From assembly GCF_017308975.1 (NCBI RefSeq), contig NZ_JADWPD010000002.1, positions 372,001 to 436,000 of the forward strand: a DNA stretch of 64,000 bases, read 5' to 3'. Below, piece after piece: positions 39,686-47,875 of this stretch (positions are counted from its first letter, which is position 1; each line of letters opens with the position of its first letter). The stretch comes from Amycolatopsis sp. MtRt-6 (GTDB taxonomy: Bacteria; Actinomycetota; Actinomycetes; Mycobacteriales; Pseudonocardiaceae). A program made the position numbers and the translations under genes. The notes below the pieces were generated by a model. The model worked only from the letters and a program-made list of their open reading frames with translations, did not search any database and was not told where the DNA came from.

Positions 39686-41974
39686 ATGGGTGCCCGTTCC
39701 CGACGAAGCGCCGGCAACCTGCCCGCCGAGCTGACCAGCTTCGTCGGCAGGCGGCAGGAAACCGCGGAAGCGAAACGCCTGCTGGCGGCGGCCCGGCTGG
39801 TCACGCTGACCGGCGCCGCCGGGGTCGGCAAGACGCGGCTGGCGCTGCGGGTCGCCGCCGACGTGCGCCGGGCCTTCCCGGACGGCTTGTGGCTGGTCGA
39901 GCTCGCCGACCTGGGTGATCCGCACCTGGTGCCGAACACCGTGGCGACCGCGTTCGGCCTGCGGGGCACCAGCGACCAGGCGGCCGGGCTCGCCGAGTAC
40001 CTCGAAGACAAGCAGCTGCTGCTGGTGCTGGACAACTGCGAGCACGTCGGGGACGAGTGCGCGATGCTGGCCGCGAAGCTGCTCGCGGCCTCCGGCGGGC
40101 TCCGGGTGCTGGCCACCAGCCGGCACACGCTGCACGTCGAGGGCGAGCACATCCTGCACGTCCCGCCGCTGCCCGTCCCGCCGGCGGACGACACCGCCGC
40201 CGGCCCGGCCGAGGCGGTGACGCTGTTCACCGAACGCGCGGCCGCCGTCGCCCCCGGCTTCGAGCTCACCCCCGGCAACCGCGCGGCGGTGCACCGGATC
40301 TGCCGGCGGCTGGAGGGCATCCCGCTGGCCATCGAGCTCGCCGCGGTCCGCGTCCGGGTGCTGTCGGCCGACCAGATCCTCGACCGGCTCGACGACCGGC
40401 TCGGCCTGCTCACCGAACGGCCGCTCGCCGCGCAGCCCCGCCGCCGGACCCTCGAGGCGGCGGTCGGCTGGAGCTTCGAGCTGTGCACCCCCGCGGAACA
40501 GCGGCTGTGGGCGCAGGCGTCGGTGTTCCCCGGCGGGTTCGACCTCGACGCCGCCGAGCACGTCTGCGCGCCCGGGGACGCCCCCAGCACGCTGGACGTC
40601 GTCACGGGCCTGGTCGACAAGTCCGTCCTCAGCCGCCAGAACGGCACCTTCGGGCGGCACGCCTGGTACCGCATGCTGGAGACCGTCCGCGAATACGGCG
40701 GCGGCAAGCTGACCGGCGACGAAGCCGCCGTGCGGGCCCGGCAGACCGCGTACTACGCGGAGCTCGCGCGGCGCTACCGGGCCGAGGGGTTCGGCCCGCG
40801 GCAGTCGGAGTGGCTCGGCCGGCTCCGGCGCGAGCACGCCAACCTCCGCGCGGTGCTGGAGCACTGCCTGTCCGGCCCCGGGCAGGCGGGCCAGGCACTC
40901 GACATCGCGGCTTCGCTGTGGAACTTCTGGTACGGCGGCGGTCTGGTGCCGGAGGGCTGCGGTTACCTGCGGCGCGGTCTCGAGCTGTGCCGCGAGCGCA
41001 CGGTGGTCCGGGCCCGGGGGTTGTACGCGATGGCGTTCCTCGCGATCCAGACCGGCGCGCCGCACGCGGACCTGCTGGCGGAACTGGCCGAGCTCGCCGA
41101 AGAGCTCGACGACGCACGGCTGCGGGCCGGCCACGCCGAGTGCGCCGGCATGGCGACGTTCTTCGCCGGCGACCTGGCGGGCGGTGCCGTCCTGCTGGAG
41201 CGGGCGCTGGCCGGGTACCGCACGGCCGGGGACGCGCTGCTGGTGTTCGACACGCTGATCCTGCTCGCCGCCGTGCGCTTCTTCCTCGGCGATCCGCGCG
41301 GGGCGGCCGCCGCGGAGGAGGCGCTGGCCCTCACCGAGCAGCACCAGGCGCGCTGGTCCCGTGGTTACGCGCTGTGGGCGGTCGCGGTCCACCGCTGGCG
41401 GGCGGGCGAGCCCGGGAAAGCCGCGGACCTGCTGCGCGAGGCCATCGCCCTGCGGCTGACCGACCGCACGCTGCTCGCGTTCCTCGTCGAGGCGCTCGCC
41501 TGGTGCCATTCCGCCGAAGGCGCGCACGACCGGGTGGCGCGGCTGCTCGGGGGCGCCGCCGCGGTCTGGCGGCTCAGCGGCGCCCGCGTCGGCGAAATGA
41601 GTCCCTACCAGGGCGTCGACGAGCAGTGCGCGGCGCCGGCCCGCACGGCGCTCGGCGACGAAGCGTTCGACGCGGCCTTCGCCGAGGCGGCCGGTTCCGG
41701 CCTCGACGACGTCATCCGCGACGCGCTGGGCGAGCGGCCCGCCCCCGGAACGGCGGGCAAGGCGGCCGAGCCCGGCGGGCTCACCCGGCGGCAGCGGGAG
41801 ATCGCCGAGCTGGTGGCGCGCGGGATGACGAACAAGGAGATCGCGGCGGCCCTCGTCCTCAGCGGACGGACCGTGGAGGGGCACGTCGAGAACATCCTGG
41901 TCAAGCTCGGGCTCACCTCCCGCACCCAGGTGGCCTCGTGGCTCGCCGGGCAACCCGGGTGGCGATCCGGGTAG
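39686..41974 (+). CDS. LuxR-family ATPase regulator
   Basis: A 762-residue regulator. The AAA/NB-ARC-like ATPase has Walker A TLTGAAGVGKTRLAL near residue 42 and Walker B LLLVLDNCEHV near 113, and contains ATSRHTLHVEGEH. A winged-helix section follows (RRRTLEAAVGWSFELCTPAEQRLWAQASVFPGGF). TPR-like helices fill residues about 370-640. A C-terminal LuxR helix-turn-helix (LTRRQREIAELVARGMTNKEIA, then GRTVEGHVENILVKLGLTSR) binds DNA. This is the common actinomycete LAL/AfsR-like architecture without a SARP domain. Targets and ligand are unknown. It is divergent from ligJ, so operator 3 could affect it too. Confidence 0.88.
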   Translation: MGARSRRSAGNLPAELTSFVGRRQETAEAKRLLAAARLVTLTGAAGVGKTRLALRVAADVRRAFPDGLWLVELADLGDPHLVPNTVATAFGLRGTSDQAAGLAEYLEDKQLLLVLDNCEHVGDECAMLAAKLLAASGGLRVLATSRHTLHVEGEHILHVPPLPVPPADDTAAGPAEAVTLFTERAAAVAPGFELTPGNRAAVHRICRRLEGIPLAIELAAVRVRVLSADQILDRLDDRLGLLTERPLAAQPRRRTLEAAVGWSFELCTPAEQRLWAQASVFPGGFDLDAAEHVCAPGDAPSTLDVVTGLVDKSVLSRQNGTFGRHAWYRMLETVREYGGGKLTGDEAAVRARQTAYYAELARRYRAEGFGPRQSEWLGRLRREHANLRAVLEHCLSGPGQAGQALDIAASLWNFWYGGGLVPEGCGYLRRGLELCRERTVVRARGLYAMAFLAIQTGAPHADLLAELAELAEELDDARLRAGHAECAGMATFFAGDLAGGAVLLERALAGYRTAGDALLVFDTLILLAAVRFFLGDPRGAAAAEEALALTEQHQARWSRGYALWAVAVHRWRAGEPGKAADLLREAIALRLTDRTLLAFLVEALAWCHSAEGAHDRVARLLGGAAAVWRLSGARVGEMSPYQGVDEQCAAPARTALGDEAFDAAFAEAAGSGLDDVIRDALGERPAPGTAGKAAEPGGLTRRQREIAELVARGMTNKEIAAALVLSGRTVEGHVENILVKLGLTSRTQVASWLAGQPGWRSG

Positions 41975-42046
41975 TTTCCCCGGTCCCCTCCGGTCCTGTT
42001 CGGACGATCCTCTTCCCCGCGACCGCTCACAGTGGGAGGAGGACGA

Positions 42047-42268
42047 GTGTCCATCGACTCGGCGCCGCAGACGTGCCCCCGGTGCCGTCGCCCGACGGTC
42101 CTCGTCTCCCACGCCTGGGGACGCCAGTGGGTCCACGTCGGCACCTGGCGTCCGCAGTGCGGTGCCCCGTCCTGGGCGCTCCGCCCGGGGGACGACCGGG
42201 CCACGCCCGTTCCGGTGGGGCCGGTCCAACAGCCGGGCCGGCGGCCGCCACCTCGCGTGGCCCGGTAG
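42047..42268 (+). CDS. small protein with CxxC motif
   Basis: A 73-residue protein starting at GTG 42047 after a strong GGGAGGAGG. It has a CPRCRRPT zinc-knuckle half near residue 9 and a single further CGAP cysteine, so a complete zinc ribbon is not evident. A Pro/Arg-rich tail ends it (VQQPGRRPPPRVAR). No family was recognised. It stands alone between the LuxR-type gene and the homopolymer hairpin. Confidence 0.5.
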   Translation: MSIDSAPQTCPRCRRPTVLVSHAWGRQWVHVGTWRPQCGAPSWALRPGDDRATPVPVGPVQQPGRRPPPRVAR

Positions 42269-42319
42269 ACGTGGTGGGACCGGGCGGTTCCCTCCCCCCA
42301 AGACCGCCCGGTCCTCCGT

Positions 42320-42383
42320 GGGGGGGGCGGGGTGTGTGGGGGGGGGGGGGGGGGGCCCCGCCCCCCCCCCCCCCCCCCCCCCC
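42320..42383. repeat. poly-G/poly-C hairpin region
   Basis: A G8 run (42320-42327) is followed by GGTGTGT, a G18 run (42338-42355), CCCC, one G, and a C23 run (42361-42383). The G18 and C23 tracts can pair into a very long GC-only stem, and the G tracts could form quadruplexes. It may be an extreme terminator for the small upstream gene, or the lengths may be assembly errors. Confidence 0.75.
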
Positions 42384-42403
42384 ACCACGCTCGCCCGCTT
42401 TTC

Positions 42404-42421
42404 CATCAATCCGGATTGATG
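42404..42421. promoter_or_regulatory. perfect 18-bp palindromic operator
   Basis: CATCAATCCGGATTGATG is a gapless 18-bp palindrome directly before a TATTCT -10-like hexamer (42422-42427) and 38 bp before the VOC gene start. A repressor or activator of the VOC-PLP gene pair is likely; none is encoded adjacent to it. Confidence 0.7.
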
Positions 42422-42458
42422 TATTCTCGGGCCTCCGGCAGCACAAGGAGGTCCGGCC

Positions 42459-42833
42459 GTGAACGAGGAGCACGCCAGCGTCCGGTACGTCGTCGACGAC
42501 GTCCCGGCGGCCATCGGCTTCTACACCACCCACCTGGGGTTCACGGTGCGCACGAGCCCCGGCCCCGCGTTCGCCGACGTCGTCCGCGGCCCGCTGCGGC
42601 TGCTGCTGTCCGGGCCCGCGAGTTCCGGTGCCCGCGCCACCCCCGCGGACTTCGCCGCCGCCGGGCGCAACCGCATCCACCTGGTGGTGGCCGACCTCGA
42701 TGCCGAGGTGGCGCGGCTGACCGCCGCCGGCGTGCCCTTCCGCACCGACGTGGTGTCCGGCCCCGGCGGACGGCAGATCCTCCTGGCCGACCCGGCGGGA
42801 AACCTCGTGGAGCTGTTCCAGCCCGCGCACTAG
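42459..42833 (+). CDS. VOC-family (glyoxalase/bleomycin-resistance fold) protein
   Basis: A 124-residue protein with the paired beta-alpha-beta-beta-beta modules of the vicinal oxygen chelate superfamily. The first is RYVVDDVPAAIGFYTTHLGFTV with LRLLLSGP, and the second is RIHLVVADLDAEVARLTAAGVPF with ILLADPAGNLVELFQP. The Glu of NLVELF is the usual last metal ligand. Functions range from lyases to dioxygenases and drug binding, and none can be chosen. The GTG at 42459 has a perfect AAGGAGGT ribosome-binding site, and the palindromic operator lies just upstream. The PLP enzyme follows after 9 bp, so they form an operon. Confidence 0.85.
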   Translation: MNEEHASVRYVVDDVPAAIGFYTTHLGFTVRTSPGPAFADVVRGPLRLLLSGPASSGARATPADFAAAGRNRIHLVVADLDAEVARLTAAGVPFRTDVVSGPGGRQILLADPAGNLVELFQPAH

Positions 42834-42842
42834 GCTGCGGCC

Positions 42843-43808
42843 GTGCCGGAAACGCGCCTCGACCTCGCCCGCATCCAGGCGGCCCGCCAGGTGATCGATC
42901 CGGTCTTCCGCGACACGCCCCTGTACCGCTGCGAAGCACTGGATCCCGTGCTCGGGTGTTCGGTGCGCATCAAGCTGGAGACGGCGAACCCGGTGCGCAG
43001 CTTCAAGGGGCGCGGCACCGAAGTGGTCGCGGACGGGCTCGTCCGGAACGGACCGCGGGCGGCCGTGTGCGCCAGCGCGGGCAACCTCGGGCAGGCCCTC
43101 GCGTGGTCCGGGCGCGGCCGGGGACTCGACGTCACCGTCGTCGCTTCCCGGCACGCGACGGCGGCCAAGCTCGACCGCGTCCGCGCGCTGGGCGCCCGGC
43201 TGGAACTGGTGGACGGCGACCACGAGCTGGCCCGCGAGCGCGCCGCGGCCATCGCCCGCCACGACGGCATCCGGCTGGTCGAAGACAGCCTGGACCTCGA
43301 GACCTGCGAGGGCGCGGCGACCATCGGCCTGGAGCTGGTGGCGGCCGTGCCGTCGTTCGACGTCGTCCTGATCGCCCTCGGCGGTGGGGCGCTGGCCACC
43401 GGGGTGGGGCACGTGGTGCGCTCCCTGGCCCCCGGCGCCGAGGTGATCTGCGTCCAGCCGGCGGGTGCCCCGGCGATGACCCGCTCCTGGCACGCGCGGC
43501 GCGTCGTCACGACCGGCCCGACGAACACCATCGCCGACGGCGTCGCCGGGCGGCGGCCCATCCCGGAGGTCCTGGCCGACCTCCTCGTCGTCGCGGACGA
43601 CGCCGTCCTGGTCGAGGAGGCGTCGATCATCGCCGGGATGCGGCTGCTGCTCGACCACGCCGGGCTGGTGGCCGAACCGTCGGCCGCGCTGGGCATCGCG
43701 GCGATCCTGGCTGACCGCGACCGCTTCGCCGGCCGGCAGGTGGTGACCATCGTGTGCGGCGGCAACGTCGACCCGCACGCCTACCGCGGCTGGGTCGGAC
43801 CGGCCTGA
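42843..43808 (+). CDS. PLP-dependent threonine/serine dehydratase-like enzyme
   Basis: A 321-residue fold-type II PLP enzyme. The cofactor lysine is in VRSFKGRGTE near residue 55. The phosphate loop is LGGGALATG near residue 180 and the substrate-side loop is CASAGNLGQALAW near 80 (the family SxGNxxQ pattern). The C-terminal CGGNVD contacts the pyridine ring. It resembles threonine dehydratase and serine racemase, but the usual ACT domain is absent. A beta-elimination or racemisation of a hydroxy amino acid is likely. The GTG at 42843 lies 9 bp after the VOC stop. Confidence 0.87.
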   Translation: MPETRLDLARIQAARQVIDPVFRDTPLYRCEALDPVLGCSVRIKLETANPVRSFKGRGTEVVADGLVRNGPRAAVCASAGNLGQALAWSGRGRGLDVTVVASRHATAAKLDRVRALGARLELVDGDHELARERAAAIARHDGIRLVEDSLDLETCEGAATIGLELVAAVPSFDVVLIALGGGALATGVGHVVRSLAPGAEVICVQPAGAPAMTRSWHARRVVTTGPTNTIADGVAGRRPIPEVLADLLVVADDAVLVEEASIIAGMRLLLDHAGLVAEPSAALGIAAILADRDRFAGRQVVTIVCGGNVDPHAYRGWVGPA

Positions 43809-43856
43809 TTCACACCGCGGCGGGCTTCGGCTCCGCGCCCGCCGGGGCGAATTCGT

Positions 43857-44300
43857 TCAGCGGTGCGCCCGGCGGTCAAGCGGCCCCCATTCCCGGGACT
43901 CCTGTTCGTCCACCAGCCGCCGGGCTTCCCGCAGCACCTCGTCCGCCACCCACGCCAGCGGCTCCACGTCGACGACCAGCGGCTCGTTGTCCGGGCCGCG
44001 GGCGATCTCGCGGCCGCGCAGGACCCACGGCCGCACCCCCGGGCCGCGCAGGTCGCGCAGGTGCTCGTAGTCGTACAGGCGGCGCGCCAGCCACAGCCGG
44101 ACCGACCGGTCGCCCCACCAGGGCTCGCGGCGCAGCGAGTTCGCCGAGAGGCCGGGCAGCGCGATCCCCGTCAGCCCGTCACGGCTCGACGCGCTGTCGG
44201 CCAGGTCGGTCTCCGGGCCGCGGGACCAGCGGACATACAGGTCGCCTTCGGCTCCGAAGAGCCGGGCCAGCTCGGCCAGATCCTTCACCGTGGGCAGCAT
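43857..44300 (-). CDS. DUF6098-like protein
   Basis: A 147-residue soluble protein. It contains LPTVKDLAELARLFG at the N-terminus, LYVRWSRGPETDLADSASSRDGLTG near residue 21, LPGLSANSLRREPWWGDRSVRLW near 50 and LRDLRGPGVRPWVLRGREIARG near 80. These blocks match actinobacterial proteins grouped as DUF6098; no biochemical role is known. The ATG at 44300 begins the conserved region. The longer frame to 44459 overlaps the promoter of the divergent ThDP enzyme. It converges on the PLP-enzyme gene with about 50 bp between. Confidence 0.75.
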   Translation of the reverse strand: MLPTVKDLAELARLFGAEGDLYVRWSRGPETDLADSASSRDGLTGIALPGLSANSLRREPWWGDRSVRLWLARRLYDYEHLRDLRGPGVRPWVLRGREIARGPDNEPLVVDVEPLAWVADEVLREARRLVDEQESREWGPLDRRAHR

Positions 44301-44457
44301 GATCACGCAGTACCCGGGCGTCCGGCGGCTAACCCAGGCGGTCAGGACCTGCGATCGGCATGACAACCGCCGATAGCGGGTACAGCGCCTGCGTGGGCGA
44401 TCACGAGAGGAGGCGTGGCGCGCACCGAAGCGGCACCGCACGCCAAAGGGAGTACTC

Positions 44458-46260
44458 ATGAGCCAGACAGTCGGTGACTACCTGCTCCAGCGCCTGCGCG
44501 AGTGGGGCGTGGACCAGGTCTTCGCCTATCCGGGCGACGGGATCAACGGGCTCGTCACCGCGTTCGGCAAGGCGGACAACCAGCCCCGCTTCGTGCAGGC
44601 CCGGCACGAGGAGATGGCCGCGTTCGCGGCCGTCGGCTACGCGAAGTTCAGCGGCAAGGTCGGCGTCTGCATGGCGACGTCCGGCCCGGGCGCGATCCAC
44701 CTGCTCAACGGGCTCTACGACGCCAAGCTGGACCACGTCCCGGTGGTCGCGATCGTCGGCCAGACCGCGCGCAGCGCGATGGGCGGCAGCTACCAGCAGG
44801 AAGTCGACCTCCAGGCGCTCTACAAGGACGTCGCGAGCGAATACCTCGTCGAGGTCAACGTCGCCGAGCAGCTGCCGAACGCGCTCGACCGGGCGATCCG
44901 GACGGCCGAGTCGTCCCGCTGCCCGACCGCCCTGATCATCCCCGCGGACCTGCAGGAGGAGGCGTACTCGCCGCCGCAGCACGCGTTCAAGCAGGTGCCC
45001 TCCAGCCCGCCGAGCACGGCGTGGTCCCGGCCGGTCCCGGCCGAGGCGGACCTCGACGCGGCGGCCGAGGTGCTCAACGCCGGCGAGAAGGTCGCCATCC
45101 TGGTCGGCCAGGGCGCGCGCGGCGCGGCCGAGGAGGTCCGCCAGGTCGCCGAGGTCACCGGCGCCGGCGTCGCGAAGGCGTTGCTGGGCAAGGACGTCCT
45201 GCCCGACGACCTGCCGTGGGTGACCGGCTCGATCGGGTTGCTCGGCACCCGGCCGAGCTACGAGTTGATGCGCGACTGCGACACGCTGCTGATCGTCGGC
45301 TCGAACTTCCCGTACAGCCAGTTCCTGCCGGACTTCGGGCAGGCACGCGCGGTGCAGATCGACCTGGACGGCCGGTTCATCGGGATGCGCTACCCGACCG
45401 AGGTCAACCTGGTCGGCGACAGCGCGGCCACGCTGCGGGCGCTGCTGCCGAAGCTGGCGAGCAAGCCGGACTCCTCGTGGCGCGAGACGATCGAGAAGAA
45501 CGTCGCCTCCTGGTGGGAGACCGTCGAGAAGGAAGCGGCGGTGGCCGCCGAGCCGGTCAACCCGATGGCCATCGTGTCCGAGCTGTCGAAGCGGATCCCG
45601 GAGGACGCCATCGTCACCGCGGACTCCGGCTCGTCGACCAACTGGTACGCCCGCAACCTGCGCATCCGCGGTGACATCCGCGGGTCGCTGTCGGGCACCC
45701 TGGCCACGATGGGTCCCGGTGTGCCGTACGCGATCGGCGCCAAGTTCGCCCACCCGGACCGGCCGGTGATCGCCCTCGTCGGCGACGGCGCCATGCAGAT
45801 GAACGGCCTCGCCGAGCTGATCACGATCGCGCGCTACCAGCACCTCTGGAGCGACCCGCGCTGCGTGATCTGCGTGTTCCACAACAACGACCTCAACCAG
45901 GTCACCTGGGAGCTGCGCGCGATGGGCGGCGCGCCGAAGTTCGAGGAGTCCCAGACCCTGCCGGACGTCGACTACGCCGGGTTCGCGCTGTCGCTCGGGC
46001 TGGCCGCCGTCACGGTCGACAAGCCGGACCAGCTGGCCACGGCGTGGGAGACGGTGCTCTCGGCGGGCAAGCCGGCGGTGCTGGACGTCCGCTGCGACCC
46101 CGACGTGCCGCCGATCCCGCCGCACGCCACCTTCGAGCAGGTGAAGTCGGCGACCGAGGCCGTCCTCAAGGGCGACCCGGACGCGTTCCACGTCGTCGCG
46201 CAGGGCGTCAAGACGAAGCTGCAGGAGTTCCTGCCGGGCGGGAAGAGCCGCACCCCGTGA
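44458..46260 (+). CDS. ThDP-dependent enzyme (pyruvate oxidase/dehydrogenase-like)
   Basis: A 600-residue three-domain enzyme. The N-terminal pyrimidine-binding domain carries the catalytic glutamate in FVQARHEEMAAFAAVGYAKFSG near residue 50. A central FAD/NAD-fold domain follows (residues 190-330), then the C-terminal diphosphate-binding domain with the motif VGDGAMQMNGLAELIT and NNDLNQVTWE near residues 440-485. The family includes pyruvate oxidase, pyruvate:quinone dehydrogenase (PoxB) and acetolactate synthase. The HNNDLNQVTWELR segment and lack of a clear small subunit favour an oxidase or dehydrogenase, but this is not certain. The SDR gene begins inside its stop codon (GTGA). Confidence 0.88.
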   Translation: MSQTVGDYLLQRLREWGVDQVFAYPGDGINGLVTAFGKADNQPRFVQARHEEMAAFAAVGYAKFSGKVGVCMATSGPGAIHLLNGLYDAKLDHVPVVAIVGQTARSAMGGSYQQEVDLQALYKDVASEYLVEVNVAEQLPNALDRAIRTAESSRCPTALIIPADLQEEAYSPPQHAFKQVPSSPPSTAWSRPVPAEADLDAAAEVLNAGEKVAILVGQGARGAAEEVRQVAEVTGAGVAKALLGKDVLPDDLPWVTGSIGLLGTRPSYELMRDCDTLLIVGSNFPYSQFLPDFGQARAVQIDLDGRFIGMRYPTEVNLVGDSAATLRALLPKLASKPDSSWRETIEKNVASWWETVEKEAAVAAEPVNPMAIVSELSKRIPEDAIVTADSGSSTNWYARNLRIRGDIRGSLSGTLATMGPGVPYAIGAKFAHPDRPVIALVGDGAMQMNGLAELITIARYQHLWSDPRCVICVFHNNDLNQVTWELRAMGGAPKFEESQTLPDVDYAGFALSLGLAAVTVDKPDQLATAWETVLSAGKPAVLDVRCDPDVPPIPPHATFEQVKSATEAVLKGDPDAFHVVAQGVKTKLQEFLPGGKSRTP

Positions 46261-47261
46261 GCACCGCCGAGGTCGTCGTCGTGACCGGGGCCAGCGGCGG
46301 CATCGGCCGCGCCGTCGCGCGGGCGTTCGGCGCCCGGCAGGCCCGGGTCGCCCTGCTGGCCCGCGGAAAGCGGGGACTCGAAGCGGCCGCGGAAGACGTC
46401 ACCCGCGCCGGCGGGACGGCGCTCGCCCTCCCCACCGACGTCGCCGACTTCGACCAGGTCGACGCCGCCGCGTCCCGGGCCGAGCAGGAGCTCGGCCCGA
46501 TCGACGTGTGGGTGAACGTGGCGTTCACCTCGGTGTTCGCGCCGTTCGACGAGATCGGGCCGGACGAGTTCCGGCGCGTCACCGAAGTGAGCTACCTCGG
46601 GTACGTCCACGGCACGATGGCCGCCCTGAGCCGGATGAAGCCCCGCGACCGCGGCACGATCGTGCAGGTCGGCTCGGCGCTGGCGTACCGCGGAATCCCG
46701 TTGCAGAGCGCGTATTGCGGCGCGAAGCACGCGATCCAGGGGTTCACCGAGGCCCTGCGCTGCGAGCTGCTGCACGACGGCAGCCACGTCCGCACCACGA
46801 TGGTGCAGCTGCCCGCGGTCAACACGCCGCAGTTTTCGTGGGTCCGCTCCAAGCTGCCGCACCAGGCCCAGCCGGTGCCGCCGATCTACCAGCCGGAGGT
46901 CGCGGCCCGGGCGGTGGTGCACGCGGCCGGCCACCCGCGCCGGCGCGAGTACTGGGTGGGTGGGAGCACGGTGGGGACGTTGCTCGCGAACGCCGTCGCC
47001 CCGGGTGTGCTCGACCGGTACCTCGCGCGGACGGGGTACCGCTCCCAGCAGACGGGTGCGGAGAAGCCGGCCGGGCAGCCGGAGAACCTGTGGGCTCCGG
47101 CGGACCGCGGGCGGGATTTCGGTGCGCACGGCCAGTTCGACGGGCAGGCGACGCCGCGGAGCGTGCAGCTGTGGGCGAGCCGGCACCACGGTGTCGTCGC
47201 CGCGGCGGGAGGCGCGTTGGCCGCGACGGCGCTGGCGGTGTGGCGGCGGGCGCGGTCGTGA
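46257..47261 (+). CDS. SDR-family oxidoreductase with C-terminal extension
   Basis: A 334-residue short-chain dehydrogenase. The cofactor motif VTGASGGIGRAVA is at residues 9-21, the active-site serine is in VQVGSALAYRGIP near 140 and the catalytic YxxxK is SAYCGAKHAIQG near 153. The C-terminal ~100 residues (after VVHAAGHPRRREYWVGGST) extend beyond the core and end in a hydrophobic AAAGGALAATALAVW segment, which may anchor it to the membrane. It reduces a carbonyl with NAD(P)H; the substrate is unknown. The GTG at 46257 overlaps the ThDP-enzyme stop, so the two are translationally coupled. A weak hairpin (47273-47303) follows. Confidence 0.87.
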   Translation: MSTAEVVVVTGASGGIGRAVARAFGARQARVALLARGKRGLEAAAEDVTRAGGTALALPTDVADFDQVDAAASRAEQELGPIDVWVNVAFTSVFAPFDEIGPDEFRRVTEVSYLGYVHGTMAALSRMKPRDRGTIVQVGSALAYRGIPLQSAYCGAKHAIQGFTEALRCELLHDGSHVRTTMVQLPAVNTPQFSWVRSKLPHQAQPVPPIYQPEVAARAVVHAAGHPRRREYWVGGSTVGTLLANAVAPGVLDRYLARTGYRSQQTGAEKPAGQPENLWAPADRGRDFGAHGQFDGQATPRSVQLWASRHHGVVAAAGGALAATALAVWRRARS

Positions 47262-47417
47262 CCGGGCTCAGGCCGGCCGGAAGCCCGACGGCGATCCGGC
47301 CGGTGCCGCCGGGCATCGGCCGAAAGGACGAGGCCGCCGCGCGCGAACCGCCCCTTCGGCCGAGGTGACCGGGCCCTTCCCTCCCCTAGCTTGATCGGCA
47401 GGCGGGGAGGAGGGGCC

Positions 47418-47858
47418 ATGAAGTTCACCGCCAAGCGAGTCGTCGTCGCCGCGGCCGCGGCCGGGGTCGCCGTGGTCGGTGCCGGGGCCACCGTGATCGC
47501 CACAGCCGCCGATCCCGTCTCGCCCGAGGTCGCCGGCGCGACACCCGCCGACGCCGGGCACGAGACCGAAGGCAAGTACACCACCGGGAACTACGTGCTC
47601 AACGTCCACGAACTCGACGACGACGGCGAAGGCGTCAGCACCGCCATCGGACCGCACACCACGTACTACTCGAAGACCCTGCACGGCAGCGGGAACCGGC
47701 AGCACACGGTCGTCAAGTTCTCCGCCGGCTCGGACGCCGACGGGCCGATCTTCTTCAGCTATCCCGTTCCCGCGCCCGGCCGGGTCGTCGGCTGCGTGGC
47801 CTCCGGGACCGAAGCCGCGCCGCAGGTGCGGTGCGAGACCACGCCGCCCGCGAGGTGA
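47418..47858 (+). CDS. small secreted protein of unknown function
   Basis: A 146-residue protein with a signal peptide (KFTAKRVVVAAAAAGVAVVG, cleavage near ATA). The mature part includes YTTGNYVLNVHELDDDGEGVST, GPHTTYYSKTLHGSGN and two cysteines late on (VVGCVASG, VRCETTP) that could form one disulfide. No family was recognised. The ATG at 47418 follows GGGGAGGAGG. It stands between the SDR and the convergent TetR gene, 17 bp from the latter. Confidence 0.65.
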   Translation: MKFTAKRVVVAAAAAGVAVVGAGATVIATAADPVSPEVAGATPADAGHETEGKYTTGNYVLNVHELDDDGEGVSTAIGPHTTYYSKTLHGSGNRQHTVVKFSAGSDADGPIFFSYPVPAPGRVVGCVASGTEAAPQVRCETTPPAR

Positions 47859-47875
47859 TCAGCGCGACGTGAGGG

